From Catonia carolina (lineage: Eukaryota > Arthropoda > Insecta > Hemiptera > Achilidae): DNA of 64,000 nt. Position numbers and translations under genes: made by a program. Under the pieces are notes generated by a model, which searched no databases, had not been told where the DNA came from, and saw nothing but the letters and a program-made list of their open reading frames with translations. Where the stretch lies: assembly GCA_035578175.1 (NCBI GenBank), contig JAQMRL010000012.1, positions 25,459,238-25,523,237 of the forward strand, read 5' to 3'. Below, piece after piece: positions 1-11,560 of this stretch (the first letter of the stretch is position 1; every line of letters starts with the position of its first letter).

Positions 1-56
1 TGTTAAACAGATGACTAATGGCGACGACGTTACCCCTAAACCAACCCGGTGGGTTA
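1..56 (-). mobile_element. tRNA-derived SINE, head only, cut by window edge
   Basis: Reads on the minus strand as the same head seen at 29664 (ACCCACCGGGTTGG, then an A-box-like stretch). The body would lie left of the window. Confidence 0.6.
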
Positions 57-169
57 AATATATAAATAAAGGATAATCGGTTTGAAATTGATAAGATATT
101 TTCAGATTTTGTAAATAATAAATAAATGTTGAAGATTTTTTTACAGTACGTTTTCAATTCTAACAGAAC

Positions 170-1135
170 ACATAAACGCAACTTTCTTGACACATAATGA
201 AAAGGATCCAAGGAAAATATTGTTTTCACGTCGATCTCTCGAAATCGAGCTTTCACCGGATACACGTTTGCAGGCACCTTGAACCCTAAAAGATATTTTT
301 AGCGATTGCTCTCTCTCACACCCACTGACTTTCTCTCTCACTGCCTTTCTGTGCGAGAACAAAATATCTCAAGAATGGAATAGCATTTACAAAGGTGAAA
401 CTTGAAACTTAAGTTAATGTCGATTTCTTTATTATAGATACCCGAGTTTGGAGCTTTGTTTCTTCAAAACCGCTTGTTAAGTTTTAACGTACTATACACC
501 AAAATTTAGCTGATTTCAATCTGCGTTGCTACATTCAGTTTCATATCTTTAGCGTTTATTAATATTGCGATATCATGATAAGAAGAAAAAAGGAGCCGGT
601 GTTTTTGTTGCTGCAACACATTATTCAGTAGAATTTTTTAAATATTTAAAGCATGGTCGATGCTGCTGTTGGTGGGGGTGGGGGTGGAAGAACCTTAACC
701 ATGTCGCCACGTCTTTCAATCGGTTCTGTTCTTTTCTCTTCCTGCTAAAGTCGCCTTCCAACGTAACATTCAACTACTTATTGACAATGAACAGGAAGAC
801 CTTTTCTATTATTGCAAAGGCTCATATTTTTTTTCATGGTGATATTATATGATTGATATAACTTAATATTTAGTAGGCACTACTACGGAACCTAACACAA
901 ACATTTTCATCAAAATCGGTCCACCGGAAATAGTAGTTTTTCGAGATTTTTCACTTTTTTGCAATTTTCTCACAAATGGCTCTTACAATCTTTTTAAAAA
1001 GTATTCTCAATTTCTACATTTGTTATGCTCCACATGATACGGTAAACCCCACGCCTGCTGAATTTCTTGGGGGCCTGTGCTCTCGTAGGAAATATTTTTT
1101 TTTTAAATTGCAACCTTAATACCCATTCTAGAGAA
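170..1135 (+). mobile_element. Family A DNA element, two parts split at about 420-858
   Basis: Positions 170-420 match the family A 5' third (GTTTTCACGTCGAT, TCGAAATCGAG, AACAAAATATCTCAAGAA). Positions 858-1135 match the next part (TTTTCATCAAAATCGGTC, then the block before the TTTTTAA run). The two parts are collinear in the consensus and separated by about 435 bp of unrelated DNA, so an insertion is likely. AACTTAA occurs at both junctions and may be a 7-bp target duplication. The 3' half of family A is missing. The 565-852 reading frame lies in the insertion and looks fortuitous. Confidence 0.6.
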
Positions 1136-1171
1136 AAAAGTAAAAATAGTACAATAATAAAAATTTATATT

Positions 1172-1232
1172 CATATACAATATTAACAATACAATATTAA
1201 CAATACAATATTAATTATACAATATTAACTAC
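1172..1232. repeat. AT-rich tandem repeat
   Basis: ACAATATTAAC-type units recur four times with a period of about 16 bp. They adjoin the family E repeat. Confidence 0.7.
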
Positions 1233-1360
1233 TACAGCAATATTATTCCTGTAGCATATTTCCAAAACCTATAATGCATTTATATAACAATTTACAGTTC
1301 ACGAGGTGGAGGAAACTGAATTACCCTACTATGGCTAAAAGCCATGTACTAGGGTGAGTG
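1233..1360 (-). repeat. Family E repeat, minus copy
   Basis: Read on the minus strand, this shares TGGCTTTTAGCCATA and CCTCCACCTCGT, in the same order and spacing, with 59985-60110 on the plus strand. It is a dispersed repeat of unknown class. From 1360 to 1950 I see only AT-rich DNA with no support for a gene. Confidence 0.55.
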
Positions 1361-1959
1361 TTCACTATTCTTCTATTAGGAACACAGTACAGAAGAGATT
1401 AAAAAACTAATAATTTAATTACACTTTTAACGTCAAAATAATACTTTACAAGCAAAACAAATTTTTTCAGTTAAACCATTACAATTTTCATGAAGAGCCT
1501 GTTCTGAACTGCGGTGTCGAGAAGATGTGCTGTTTGGTCGCTTTTGCAACTTTACCTACCCCATTGATGAAGTTTTTTACACTGTTGACGTGTGTGCGTG
1601 TGCGAGCGTTAACGGTTTCTGCCATTAATTTTTTGACTGCTCCTGAAGAAGAGCTCCCTGAACCTCAATGACTCTCCAGTCGATCTGGGAACTCTTACAG
1701 GTAGTCAAATATTTTTTTCGATTTTTATGTGTTACATCGGGACCAGCTGATCCATATTGCTGACGTGTTATATATTGTGGTTTAAATAACTTTTTTTTGT
1801 CTGTATAACATTTTTCAATCCACTTCCAGTAAGTTGATTTTCTCGAGTGAGTTAAATTTTTTCACTGGAAACACGGACTAAATAGTAGGCTATTATTGTA
1901 TATTATCTGTATAGAGTAAAATTTTACACCACTCTACGTCGACGGATATTATAAAGGCG

Positions 1960-2590
1960 GAGATTGAACAAGAGGGTCATACGGTCAGAAATGTAATCAA
2001 CTCAGTGTTCAAAGAGAAAATACCGTTGCCGTTGTTACTTGTGGACTTAAAACCGGAACGCAACAATGACGCATTTCGATAGAAACCCGAAATGTGTTCG
2101 TTGTGGATCAAACATCTTCTCGATGGAATGTAAGAAGTCAAGGGATACGCCAGCCACTTGCAGAAATCGTGGCAGAAACCACCCTGCAAACTACCGTGGC
2201 TGCATGACATAGCAGCAGTTGCAGAACCAACGGCGCCAAACTAGCGGTGGTATATCATCCAAACCCTTGAGACAAAGAGCATTGTCATTGCCTTCATCAT
2301 CAGTTAAGAATGTTTCGTTATGGATACTAAAGATTTTTCTGCCCTGAAAGCTCGTGCTCCTCGTCCTCGTAATCGGCAAGACACATAAGAGCAGTGCCAA
2401 CAAACAGTACCTCAACAGGCACCACACTGTATTTGTCTACAGCGCAAGCGGATACAACACCCCTCAGGGGTCATCACCGTCACCATCTCCCTGACTCGTC
2501 ACCCAATGCACACCAACGCCATCATCATCGTTCAGACTCACCACCAAACATGCAACATCAGTCATCCGTATCATACGATCATGTTTAAAC
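1960..2590 (+). pseudogene. Jockey-type non-LTR retrotransposon, ORF1 (gag-like) relic
   Basis: In the frame around 2083-2210 the translation contains CVRCGSNIFSMECKK, SRDTPATC and NHPANYRGC. These are the hallmark zinc-knuckle blocks of Jockey-clade ORF1, the RNA-binding gag-like protein of the element. Both CCHC knuckles are damaged: the first has Ile where His is expected and the second has Arg replacing a Cys. Stops follow at once after GCMT. The downstream frames (2394-2588) are His- and Ser-rich and may be decayed ORF1 tail. No intact start is visible. Confidence 0.7.
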
Positions 2591-2749
2591 ACAGTTAAGC
2601 ACCATCCATCATAGCAGGTCGATCCGTACAATCTCATGTATGACTTAACTTTTGAATTGAAAAGCCTTATCATGCCAGTCATTACGTTATTAAATTAGGT
2701 ATTTTCCGCCCTTCTTATTCGTGGTGGCAAATAATTCCTTCACTTCTAG

Positions 2750-3365
2750 TTCGTTTGTCGTCTTATTTTGGAATTGTATCGGTTTGTTGAGGAGTCTAAC
2801 TGAGCTTCAATATACGCTACACGAGAAGAGAGTGAACGTTCTTCTTCTTAGCAAGACCCACTTATAACAGAGTCACAGATTATACATTTCGGACTACATC
2901 ACGTACAGGTCCGATCATCCTGACGAAACAGCACATCGTGGCACTGTTGTCTTAATCAAACGTTCCCTCTACCATCATCTGCTACCTTCCCCAAACACTA
3001 ATTCATTGCAGTCCACAACTATTTCGCTGGCATGTCTCAAATCTTCGTTAAATCTTGCTGTAGTTTGTCTTCCTTCAAGATTTCGTCTGACTTCTCAAGA
3101 CTTCTACAATTTCTTCAATTCCGTAGGTGACCAGTTCATAGCTGATGCTGACTTTAATGCTAAACACCGTCAGTGTTGATTCTAGTTGAACTACTCACGT
3201 GGTAAACATCTACTAAATTGTACTGCTGACAATGGTTATAATTATATCGCCCCTCAGAAATTCACGTATTTTCCGACTGACACTCGCAAACAACTTGACC
3301 TTTCAGATTTCTTGTTAAAGTCTTCACTCACGTGGAATCCCTATACGAGTTAGCATCAGATCAAA
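2750..3365 (+). pseudogene. Jockey-type LINE, ORF2 endonuclease relic
   Basis: Translation in shifting frames gives ILFWNCIGLLRSLTELQ, EKRVNVLLLSKTHL, ISDYITYRSDHPD, AHRGTVVLIKRSL, DADFNAKH and SDFLLKSSLT. This is the order of the APE-type endonuclease blocks of Jockey elements. The usual catalytic 'SETHL' Glu reads as Lys (SKTHL) and GDFNAKH has become DADFNAKH, so the domain is dead. Several in-frame stops are present. Homology breaks near 3365 at the SSDH-like motif (ASDQ) and resumes near 4364. Confidence 0.7.
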
Positions 3366-4363
3366 TTTGTATCGCACATAATTAGCCTTTAATTATGTTC
3401 CTAATAAATTAATGTATTTAATAAAAGCAAAAAAATAGTTTATTTTAAATATCCGTTAAAAATAATCGTTGTAAAAATAAAAGAAAACAATCAATTATAT
3501 GTAACCGTTAGGTCATAAATGTATATTAATATTACCGACATAATAGTGATACATTTTTATGTATGTTTGTGTCGGCAAAAAATTTAGTAAATGTTTATGT
3601 GGGGAGAAGTCCGTTACTTGTCTCGATAACCCATTAAATGTAAAATTAATGTGTCAGTGTTTAAGTAAGCAGTCACTACACCATATATTAACTTGTATTG
3701 TGTGTAGTAATTGATTACACGTGACTTTGAGATTTTAACGGAAAATGAGACCTTCGAAAGTTTAAAAAAGGGTTCTCATTGGTCCGACGTCACACATAGA
3801 GGGAGTTGTACCGAGTTTTTGTATAGAGGGTAATTTTATTTTTTCAGGGAGTTCGTCGTTAAAGATAGATGATGGCTTGATTTGGATGGAGTTCGTCGTT
3901 AATTTCAATAGATCATAGTTTGATTTCGATGCAGTTTGGCGTGAAGTGTAATTAATAGAATATAACAGTATTTACATTATTATTTTAATTATTTGACTTA
4001 AAATTAATTAAAGGCGCGGTATTTTAATAATTTATATTTTGAGCTGCGGAGAACGTCAGTGTAATGTATCAGGTTTTTATAAAGAAATAATATAAAATTT
4101 AAATTGTTAATATTTTGCATCTTGTACTCATTAATTGTTTAATTATAATTAAATTATTTAAATATTATCATAAAATTAATATGTTATTTTAATTTTTATT
4201 CTGCATTGCATGAATGTTTCCATTCCTCTCAATTATTCGATCGAACATCACATCTTTGGAACAATATTGTTTTTCTTTAGTTTTAATTTTGTTTTTAATT
4301 GTATGTTACCATACAAATGTTTAATGGTATACACTTAAATACTCGTTTCTGTTAGCAGTCAAC
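3366..4363. other. About 1 kb of unidentified DNA interrupting the Jockey element
   Basis: This separates two collinear parts of the LINE ORF2. It has no convincing reading frame. An imperfect direct repeat of about 45 bp lies at 3846-3930 (both units begin GGAGTTCGTCGTTAA). GTTAGCA occurs near both borders, but coding homology extends past the left one, so the exact boundaries and class stay open. Confidence 0.5.
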
Positions 4364-5135
4364 TATTCTTATTCCAAGGCCACCTTCACTGGGGAGGAAC
4401 CTGATTGGAAAACTTCCGTTGTCTTGTTGACAATGGTCTCAACCTAACCCTCCCACTTAAATGCGGATCAGATGTAGGAATTACTGTTGAACACTTTGTG
4501 CAAGTTGTTCAACAAGCGTCTTGAAATTCATCTTTTTCCAGACCACCACTTGCATCTTCTGTGCCGATGTATCCTCAATATATTAGACAATTAATTAATT
4601 AGAGCAAAGCTTCAAGCTAAAAAAGTATGGCAGAGGGCTCGGATGCCTACTGACAAAAGAAATTTTAATAAATTGAATAATGTACTGAAACGTGCCATTT
4701 TCGATTACAAGAACACGTACCATGAACGGTATCTGTCGTCCTTGTCTAAGACCGAGAACTCACTTTGGCGTGACAAAGCACTCCTTAAACAAAATTTTCT
4801 GTCTCTCCACCGTTACGGAAACCAGATGGTGAGTGGGCAACCTCTAACGATGAAAAAGTAGGACTTTTTCCAACCCACCTATCAGATGTTTTTCAGCCGA
4901 ACTCTAATAGGGATCCATCCCACTCAGATTTCGTCTTAAGTGGACTTAATCTGCCTCTTCAGCTTTCCTTGCCTACCGGATACTTCAAGTCATCAGATGT
5001 CAAATTCCACATTTTAAAACTCCCTTTAAAAAAGTTGAGGGTTTAATCACCGCTGAAGTTCTTCGTGAGCTCTCTCGTAAAGGATTTGTTTTCTTGACAT
5101 ACATTTTCAGACTAATTTCAAATACTTCTAAATTT
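4364..5135 (+). pseudogene. Jockey-type LINE, ORF2 region between endonuclease and RT
   Basis: The frames give LVDNGLNLTLPLKCGSD, then KVWQRARMPTDKRNFNKL, RAIFDYKNTYHERYLSSL and SLWRDKALLKQ, the typical linker of Jockey ORF2 ahead of the RT palm. Then FFPTHLSDVFQPN and DVKFHILKLPLKK follow, and the translation ends just before the RT. The open stretch 4643-4861 belongs here. Several frameshifts and stops. About 50 residues expected between KLSVVR-like sequence and ANNIL appear to be deleted near 5150. Confidence 0.7.
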
Positions 5136-6270
5136 CCGGCTTAGTGGAAACTATCCGTGGTCAGACACAACTCATCTCACTCATTGTTGCTAATAACATT
5201 TTAGCTGATTACCAATTTGGTTTTCGCTCCAAACATTCCAATGTACAACAGTTACATTTTGCCACTGATTTTCTTGCAGAAACACTTGAGTTTAAGAAAT
5301 ATGCTTCGGCTGTCTTCTTTGATGTTTGTCAGGCTTTTGATAAAGTGTGGCATCCAGGTTTGTTAGAAAAACTTCGGTTTTTGCTCCCTGACTATTTTCT
5401 TATTCTCCAGTCCTTTGTCACTGATCGATATTTTACCGTGAGTCACAGTTCCTCGTCTTGTAACTTTTCCCCAATTCGCCCTGGCGTTCCACAAAATTCT
5501 ATTTTAGCTCCGTTAGTGTATCTTATATATACTTCCGATATTCCAGCTTCTCCTCACGCCCTTTGTCGACATTTGTAGATGATACAGTAATGTTATCTCC
5601 CTCGGTTGAAGCTACACAAGCCTCTGCGAATCTACAACATAATATTCTCCTCCTTGAGAAATGGTTTATAAAATGGCGCATAAAAAAACATGATTAAAAC
5701 ACATCACATAAACTTTTCATTACGAATGAAGGGGTGGTTGTCTACGGGAGTTTCTCTTCGCTTCACCTATACCAGTACACATCTATCCAGCTACATCTAT
5801 GAAGTATTTGGGCCTATACTTTGACAGGCGATTAACTTGGAACTTTCATGTCTCGGTTAAAAGACGCATCTTGGATAATAGATTTAAGATGTTGTACAAA
5901 TTGATGTCTCGAAGTTCGGTACTTCCAACTAAACAGAAACTAACGATATACAAGTCCCTTCTGAAGCCAATTTGAATGTACGCCGGTCAAATTTATAGAT
6001 GTGCTAAACCGTCAGTGATAGCTAGGATTCAGAGGTTTCAATCGAAGACCTTACGGATATTAGTCAACGTTTTCTCTTAGGTTTTTAACGCTACCATACA
6101 TAACGACCTCAACATCCTTCTAGTAACAGACGTTTTCATTCAACTTTATCAAAATTTCCACGACAGACTTTTTGCTTATCCAAACAAATTGATACGTTAA
6201 CTTTCCTCTCGTCATCTACCAAACAACGTTAAATGGCAATTAAGGAGGAAATGGAGCAGGAATCTACTGT
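5136..6270 (+). pseudogene. Jockey-type LINE, reverse transcriptase relic
   Basis: The open stretch 5144-5578 encodes ADYQFGFRSKHSNVQQLH, AVFFDVCQAFDKVWH (motif A, catalytic Asp kept), RPGVPQNSILAPLVYLIY (motif B, GVPQGS changed to GVPQNS) and TSDIP. The FADD motif continues in another frame at about 5572-5583 as FVDD, so one indel separates it. Downstream frames give MKYLGLYFDRRLTWN, KRRILDNRFKMLYKL and ARIQRFQSKTLRILVN, the usual Jockey C-terminus. The element ends near 6275 and is followed by a TGAATGAA-rich tail. Not functional. Confidence 0.8.
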
Positions 6271-6284
6271 TTTAGAAACGGTTT

Positions 6285-6325
6285 ATGTTATTAATGAATG
6301 AATGAGTTAATGAATGAATGACGTA
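6285..6325. repeat. TGAATGAA-type simple repeat after the LINE 3' end
   Basis: Repeats of (T)TAATGAATGAATGA directly follow the Jockey 3' end and may be its variable tail. From 6325 to 7000 I see only AT-rich sequence, with small palindromes around 6740-6800. Confidence 0.6.
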
Positions 6326-7004
6326 GTGAGAAGTAACTAATAACATTGTAATTTCATTCATTCTTTCACCCACCATCATATTCACTAGTTGTTTTCTGGT
6401 AACAGTTGTGAATTTCATAAATAAAGTTAATAAAAAAATTAGTAAGGATATTTTCATCAATTTATAAAATTTAAATGCATGGATACACAATAGGCTATTC
6501 AAGTTTCGTTTCACTTCAGTATATTTCCTCCTGTGAGAAAGCCATAAATTTAAAAGTCACACTAGGGCTTATAACAAAGACATTTAAAAAAATGTACGAT
6601 TTCTAAAAAAAAAATTTAAAAATACATTCTGAAAGTCTAATAAATCTAATCAAGTAAAATATATATGGCTTTAAAATGAAACAACTATTTAAAGTTATAC
6701 AATTATTAGAACAACTTTAAATATAAATATTTTATTATTTTTGGTGTAAGTGATGAATTTATCATTGGTGATAAACTTTCAGTTTATCAGTTTTATCTTG
6801 ACATGTCCTATAATGCTCCCTTTGTCTCCTGGATGCAAAAAAAAAAATAACTTATACTTTATAAGACTTATATTATGCATAACGTTAAATTTTATATAAT
6901 TGTTTAAAAAACTACAATTAACCTGTATCTCCTACGTACGGGATTGCTGAGATCAGATTAGTAATTACTGCTGTTCCTTAAAATGATATCTGGCCCGAGA
7001 TAAA

Positions 7005-7690
7005 AAGTAACTTAAAAATCTGCTGTGAAACACTCACTCGACTTTCTCTTACCAATGGAAGAAATGAACAATATAACCTAACATTAGTAATAAAACATTA
7101 AAAAATAAATAAAAAACTAACCTCATATCACATAACATTATTTTAATCATAAGTGAACTATGCAAAATAAAAATCAACCTCAATTTGGATTGAAAATAAT
7201 CACTCGTTCACGTTAAACTAGGCTCTGTAGAAAAAATTTCTCTAAATAAAACGTATAATTTCCTGTAAATTTGATTATAATACTTCCCTATATATTTGAT
7301 TATGTCGTAAAATGCTTACTAAGGCTGAAATCTTAAAAATCGATTATTTTTACAGATTTTCATGAAAAAAAAAAACAAAAATCACTTATTACCGCTAAAC
7401 TAAGCGTTATAAAAAGAAATGTTTGCAAAAAAAAATGTAGGATTTTAAATTTTCTACAACTTTTATTTACACGTTTTTGCATTCAAATGCATATTAAAGC
7501 CGCAATTAAAAAAAACAATTTCTTTACGAGAAAATAGCTACCCCAAGAATTTCAGCAGACATGGCGCCTACCCTATCTTGTAGAGCATAAAAAATGGAGT
7601 AATGAGTTGATTTTAAAATAAAGTCGTAGGAGTCGTTTTTGAGAAAATCGCAAAAAGTGAAAAATGACACGAATAAAAAATAGGCTAGTT
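7005..7690 (-). mobile_element. Family A element, minus copy lacking its 5' part
   Basis: Starts with the family A 3' terminus in reverse (AAAATCTGCTGTGAAACACT, then CTTTCTCTTACC) and continues through the block TTTTTGAGAAAATCGCAAAA. It stops before the microsatellite region. Positions 7690-8090 hold nothing I recognise. Confidence 0.75.
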
Positions 7691-8256
7691 CGATAGGAGC
7701 TCTACTCCGCAGTTTTTTAAAATACGTATATTTGTTGCGTTCGATTCTCTTTGGATAGACACATCTATCTGGGTTGTATGAGGCACAAATACAGATTCCT
7801 TCATAGCTTACGAGTAAAGCTACCCGTCAGTAAGAGTTAAAATTTCTGTGGTTAGTTCAATACCGCCCTTTTCCTGGAGTAGAGTCGTTTTTGAACTAGT
7901 CATCTGTTTTACTTCAGCTAGTGTTTTATAGGTTAATCTAATACGTTTGTTGGAAGTTGAACAGTTTAAATTTGCTATTAAAATTTCAGTTTATTTTGTA
8001 AAGTTGGAAGATTCTAGCGAAATTCGTGTAAAACGTTCTTCAAATTGACATAACTGTTGCAGATATGTACATAGTACGTAGGCTACATAAAGGGTGATTC
8101 AAAAAGAGCGCCGGTTTTTAAACGGCTGATAAATTTTTTTTTATCGGTTGGCAACATTGTTTGACCACATTTGTATTTTGGAGAACATTCCGATTGACGA
8201 TTCAGTTGTAGTTTCTCTTGTTCGCAGTGTAGTACTCTCGCAGTCTGTGTCTAACC

Positions 8257-8522
8257 ATGGAGAAGTTCACTATTGCGCAACGAGTGTTAATCGTCAAAAC
8301 ATTTTACTAGAGTAAAGAGAGTTATGCGGCTACTGTCAGGCGACTTCGCAGTACTCTAGGACGTAATGAAGCACCGAATGAATCAACAGTTCGCAGGCTC
8401 ATGAAAAAGTTTTTTGAGACGGGTTCAACAGTCGACCTTAAAAGTTCTGGACGTCGTCGTTCTGGCCAAACTGAGCAGAACGTTGCGTTGGTTCGTGACA
8501 GTGTGGCTGTTAACCCAGCAAA
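8257..8522 (+). pseudogene. DD41D transposase, N-terminal DNA-binding fragment
   Basis: From ATG 8257 the frame reads MEKFTIAQRVLIVKTFY, then a TAG stop at 8308. It continues SYAATVRRLRS, NESTVRRLMKKFFETGS and SGRRRSGQ, then stops after NPAN at about 8526. This matches the paired helix-turn-helix (DUF4817-like) head of such transposases. The region with the first catalytic Asp is deleted, and the frame changes at the deletion junction. Confidence 0.75.
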
Positions 8523-8917
8523 TTAGGGAGTTTTTGTGGCGTCATTTGGATGGAATGGACATTGACGAGTTGTGGTTTCAGCAGGATGGTGCCACCTGTC
8601 ACGCAGCACGAGAAACAATGTTGTTGCTCCGTGAACGGTTCCAGGATCGCATCATTTCTCGTAATTCCGACAATCAATGGCTACCAAGGTCGTGTGACTT
8701 GACGCCTTGTGACTTTCCTCTTTGGGGTCATCTGAAGTCATTGGTGTATGCCAATAAACCCCGAAACATCAATGACTTGAAGGAGGAAATTCAACGGGTT
8801 ATCGGGCAAATGGAAATCGAAACTTGTCGTACAGTAATATCCAATTTCATGGACAGAGTTGATGCGTGCCAGCGCAGTAGAGGAGGACACATGCATGACA
8901 TCATTTTTCATACATAA
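8522..8917 (+). pseudogene. DD41D transposase, C-terminal catalytic fragment
   Basis: The plus-two frame (open from 8414) carries RHLDGMDIDELWFQQDGA, LPRSCDLTPCDFPLWGHL, and ends HMHDIIFHT before a stop at 8915-8917. The second catalytic Asp is in QQDGA and the third in PCDF, with 41 residues between them, the DD41D spacing known from rosa-like mariners. The first Asp is lost in the deletion at about 8522-8527. The sequence before about 8525 in this frame is a shadow of the N-terminal fragment. Confidence 0.8.
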
Positions 8918-9079
8918 AATTGGAAGGAAAGATGAACTTGTTGATGTATTTATTTTCAGTTTTTCAATAAAATAAATCTCTTAATTTGATATTTCAAAAC
9001 CGGCACTCTTTTTGAATCACCCTATACTTACGTATTATGTACTTACGTACACAGATGTTACATTACGTGAATGTCTGTC

Positions 9080-10020
9080 TGAAAAAATTAATTCTGCTAC
9101 TAATGATAATTAAAAAATTGAGTTCGACACGCAACTTGTATTGCATAAAAAAGGCTTAACTGTTTTATTCAGCTTTGAAAGAGTCAAGAGAGCAAATACA
9201 GATCCACCTTTTGATGTGATATATTTTGACTTTAAACAAAATATGCCCTTTCCCCAACTACCAACTACTGATATATTTTATTCACGACAGTTATGGAATT
9301 TCGTATTTTCTAGTAAAAGTTATAAGAGTGTAATGTACAATTGGCCTGAAAACGCATCAAACCTTGGATCAAACGAGGTTGTTTAATTAATGAATAATAT
9401 ATAAATCATATTATGGCATCTACTGTAAAAGTTTTGTATGTTCTTAGCGATGGGTCCCTAGGCCAAAACCAAAACCAAGCGGTTTTAAAATTTTTGCAGT
9501 CTCTCATTATCAAAGGTAGGTTCAGTGAAATCATTCACCATTTTCCTCAGAGGGGACATAGTTATTTTCCATGTGATAGACGTTTTGCTATCATCGAGAG
9601 GAAACAGCACAAAACTGAAAAAGTAGAAATATTTTCAGAATGGAATGATTTAATTAAAGCATTTTTTTACTGTAAAAGAAGTTACTAGGGAAATGGTGAA
9701 AGATTTCAGTGGTAGCCTAAATACATTTTTTAAGAAAACTACAAGTGCTGGTGGCTTTAAGTTTTTGATAACAAAATACAAAAATATTTATATTTTCTAT
9801 AACAAGAAAATATGAGATGGAAGCTCATAGATTTGTTAATGGTATAATGCACTATGTGTTTAGTTTGGTGAAACCAAAAATGTACATAATATTTTTATGA
9901 CAAATGAGCTATACTATACCTATAAAATCTGCAAAATTAAAGGATGTAATATCATTAACGCAGTACTTGAGAGATGACGTAATATATTATTACAATTTTC
10001 CTTCATCAGTGAAAACGGTA
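9080..10020 (+). pseudogene. DUF7869-like protein, pseudogene 1
   Basis: Three collinear open pieces resemble an arthropod protein family I know as DUF7869, often multi-copy and of unknown function. The first (about 9115-9384) has VIYFDFKQNMPFPQLPT, FYSRQLWNF and GSNEVV. The second (9413-9688) has SDGSLGQNQNQ (normally SDxCGGQNKN), GRFSEIIHHFP and RGHSYFPCDRRFAIIERK. The third (about 9900-10017) has YTIPIKSAKLKDV. A stop at 9384 and frame changes break it. A mariner-like element lies just upstream, where the N-terminus would be. The acidic SD..GGQN motif suggests an RNase H-like fold, which is inference. Confidence 0.65.
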
Positions 10021-10211
10021 ACATTTATCAAAATACACGATCTGATATGTCAGATTGTGGATAATAAAATTTTATTGTTATTTAATGTAAAAAGCATGTT
10101 TATTAATAATTTTTTTTTTATCTTTTATAAGTTCAAAAAATGCAGAGAGAGCTATGAGGGCCCTACTCCACAGAAACAATTTTTTTATACTTTATGGATT
10201 TTTTAATTTTT

Positions 10212-10236
10212 TATTTATTTATTTATTTATTTATTT
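10212..10236. repeat. (TTTA)n microsatellite
   Basis: Six or so uninterrupted ATTT units beside the SINE-like segment that follows. Confidence 0.8.
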
Positions 10237-10237
10237 T

Positions 10238-10360
10238 TTTGTTTAACGTCCGACTGTTCTGCAATTAATACTAATGCAGACGGTGAAGGATGAAATGATT
10301 TTTTTGTAACGTATGAAAATATGCCGTGCCTGAATGGGATTCGAACCCATGATGAGAGGA
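10238..10360 (-). mobile_element. SINE family D, minus copy
   Basis: Contains TGCAGACGGTGAAGGAT and, at 10330-10350, a perfect B box on the minus strand (GGGTTCGAATCCC). The same order of blocks recurs at 44630-44775 and, more diverged, at 61785-61854 joined to 62561-62640. Confidence 0.6.
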
Positions 10361-10534
10361 GGCATGATGAGATGGATTTTTTTAATGTTTTTTATCAAAT
10401 AATATGTTGTATTACTATAAAGTTTGACAATTAAAATGTTAAAACCTAGTTTGCTAATGTTTTTCCCCCTACAATATTTTTTGTGTCCATGAATAATTAC
10501 AAATTGTGAATTAGAATCCATATTGAACTAACCT

Positions 10535-10855
10535 ATTCCACTACTACTTCCGGTTGACCGATTTTGATGAAAATGTTTGTGTCAAGTCCGGTAGTAGTAT
10601 CTAACTTAAGTTTCAGGTTTCAACTTCGTACGGTGTTCCGTTCTTGCGATATTTTGTCACACACACACACACACACGCATACACACACACACACACAAAC
10701 ACACACAGACCAATCGCTAAAAACTTGTTTTTTGGGTTCAGGGGGTCTGAAAACGTGTAGATCCGGTAAAAATTCGATTTCAAAAAATGGACATGAAAAC
10801 AATACTTCCATTTCTATATATTCATATAGACAAGAGAAAGTAAAAAGCTGTTGCT
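10535..10855 (-). mobile_element. Family A 5' end with (CA)n, minus copy
   Basis: In reverse it reads TACTTTCTCTTG, TCTATATGAATATAT, then the microsatellite (10658-10709) and ends at the CCGGAAGTAGTAG block. It covers only about the first third of the element. The reading frames here are microsatellite shadows. Confidence 0.8.
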
Positions 10856-11084
10856 ATAAGAATTAATACAATTAAAGTTCCCAAAATTCAATTTGTATTT
10901 GTAGTTTGTATGATCCATAATTAATACAACAAATTTATAAAAACCCAAACAATATATTGAACTAGAAAAAAAATATTTGAGCCAAAAACGTTATCTTCGT
11001 AGTAACCTTCCTATATTATTGTCTCTTCCTACAATAATTATCCATTCATGGACACTACTTTTAACAGATCTATCATTAAAACTT

Positions 11085-11560
11085 TTTGCGTGCAAAGGAA
11101 ACAAATAATAATGAAAGAGATAGGGAGTATATAATGAAAGTTGTAGAACAATAACTAACGTACAATGGTAAAAACACTTTTTCAGATGTTAGTTTAGCAT
11201 CAGTTAGTGATTTTCCGTAGTTTTAATTCAAAATCGGTAGAATGAGGTTTTTTATTATGCATTTTAGGGCAAAAATGTATGATTGAACTTATAGGAAATA
11301 AAAATTCTACAACTCTTATTTCAAGCATTTTCTTCTACAGAGCTTAGTTTAGGGTCAATTAGTGATTTCCTGTATTTTTAAGTTCCACATTAGTTTATTT
11401 TCATTTTGAGACATTCACTCATAATTAAAATTAGGTAATGTTTTTCCTTTTCCTGTTTTTACTCATGAATAAACATAGGTTATATTATTCATTATATAAA
11501 GTGGCAAGAGAAAGTCGTGTGTGGGTTTAACACTAGAGTTTTAATTTTAAAATCAATTAT
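11085..11560 (+). mobile_element. Family A 3' half
   Basis: Includes the hairpin arm AAAGTTGTAGAACAA, the blocks TTTAGCATCAGTTAGTGATT and CATTCACTCATAATTAAAAT, and the 3' end GGCAAGAGAAAGTCGTGTG. Positions 11560-12300 hold no recognisable feature. Confidence 0.75.

Larger units (their letters stand above)
8090..9024 (+). mobile_element. Tc1/mariner-superfamily (DD41D) transposon, internally deleted
   Basis: Terminal inverted repeats of about 28 bp bound the element: AGGGTGATTCAAAAAGAGCG at the left, and at the right its reverse complement with one change. TA lies outside each end, within one base. At about 935 bp it is some 350 bp short of a usual full-length element; the missing part lies inside the transposase (see the two coding fragments). 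Confidence 0.85.

Noticed and set aside
10564..10866. Open frames of Thr-His or Cys-Val repeats
   Set aside because: Translation of the (CA)n/(TG)n microsatellite in family A; the same artefact occurs at 14046-14474, 19175-19487, 40698-40976 and 55409-55609.
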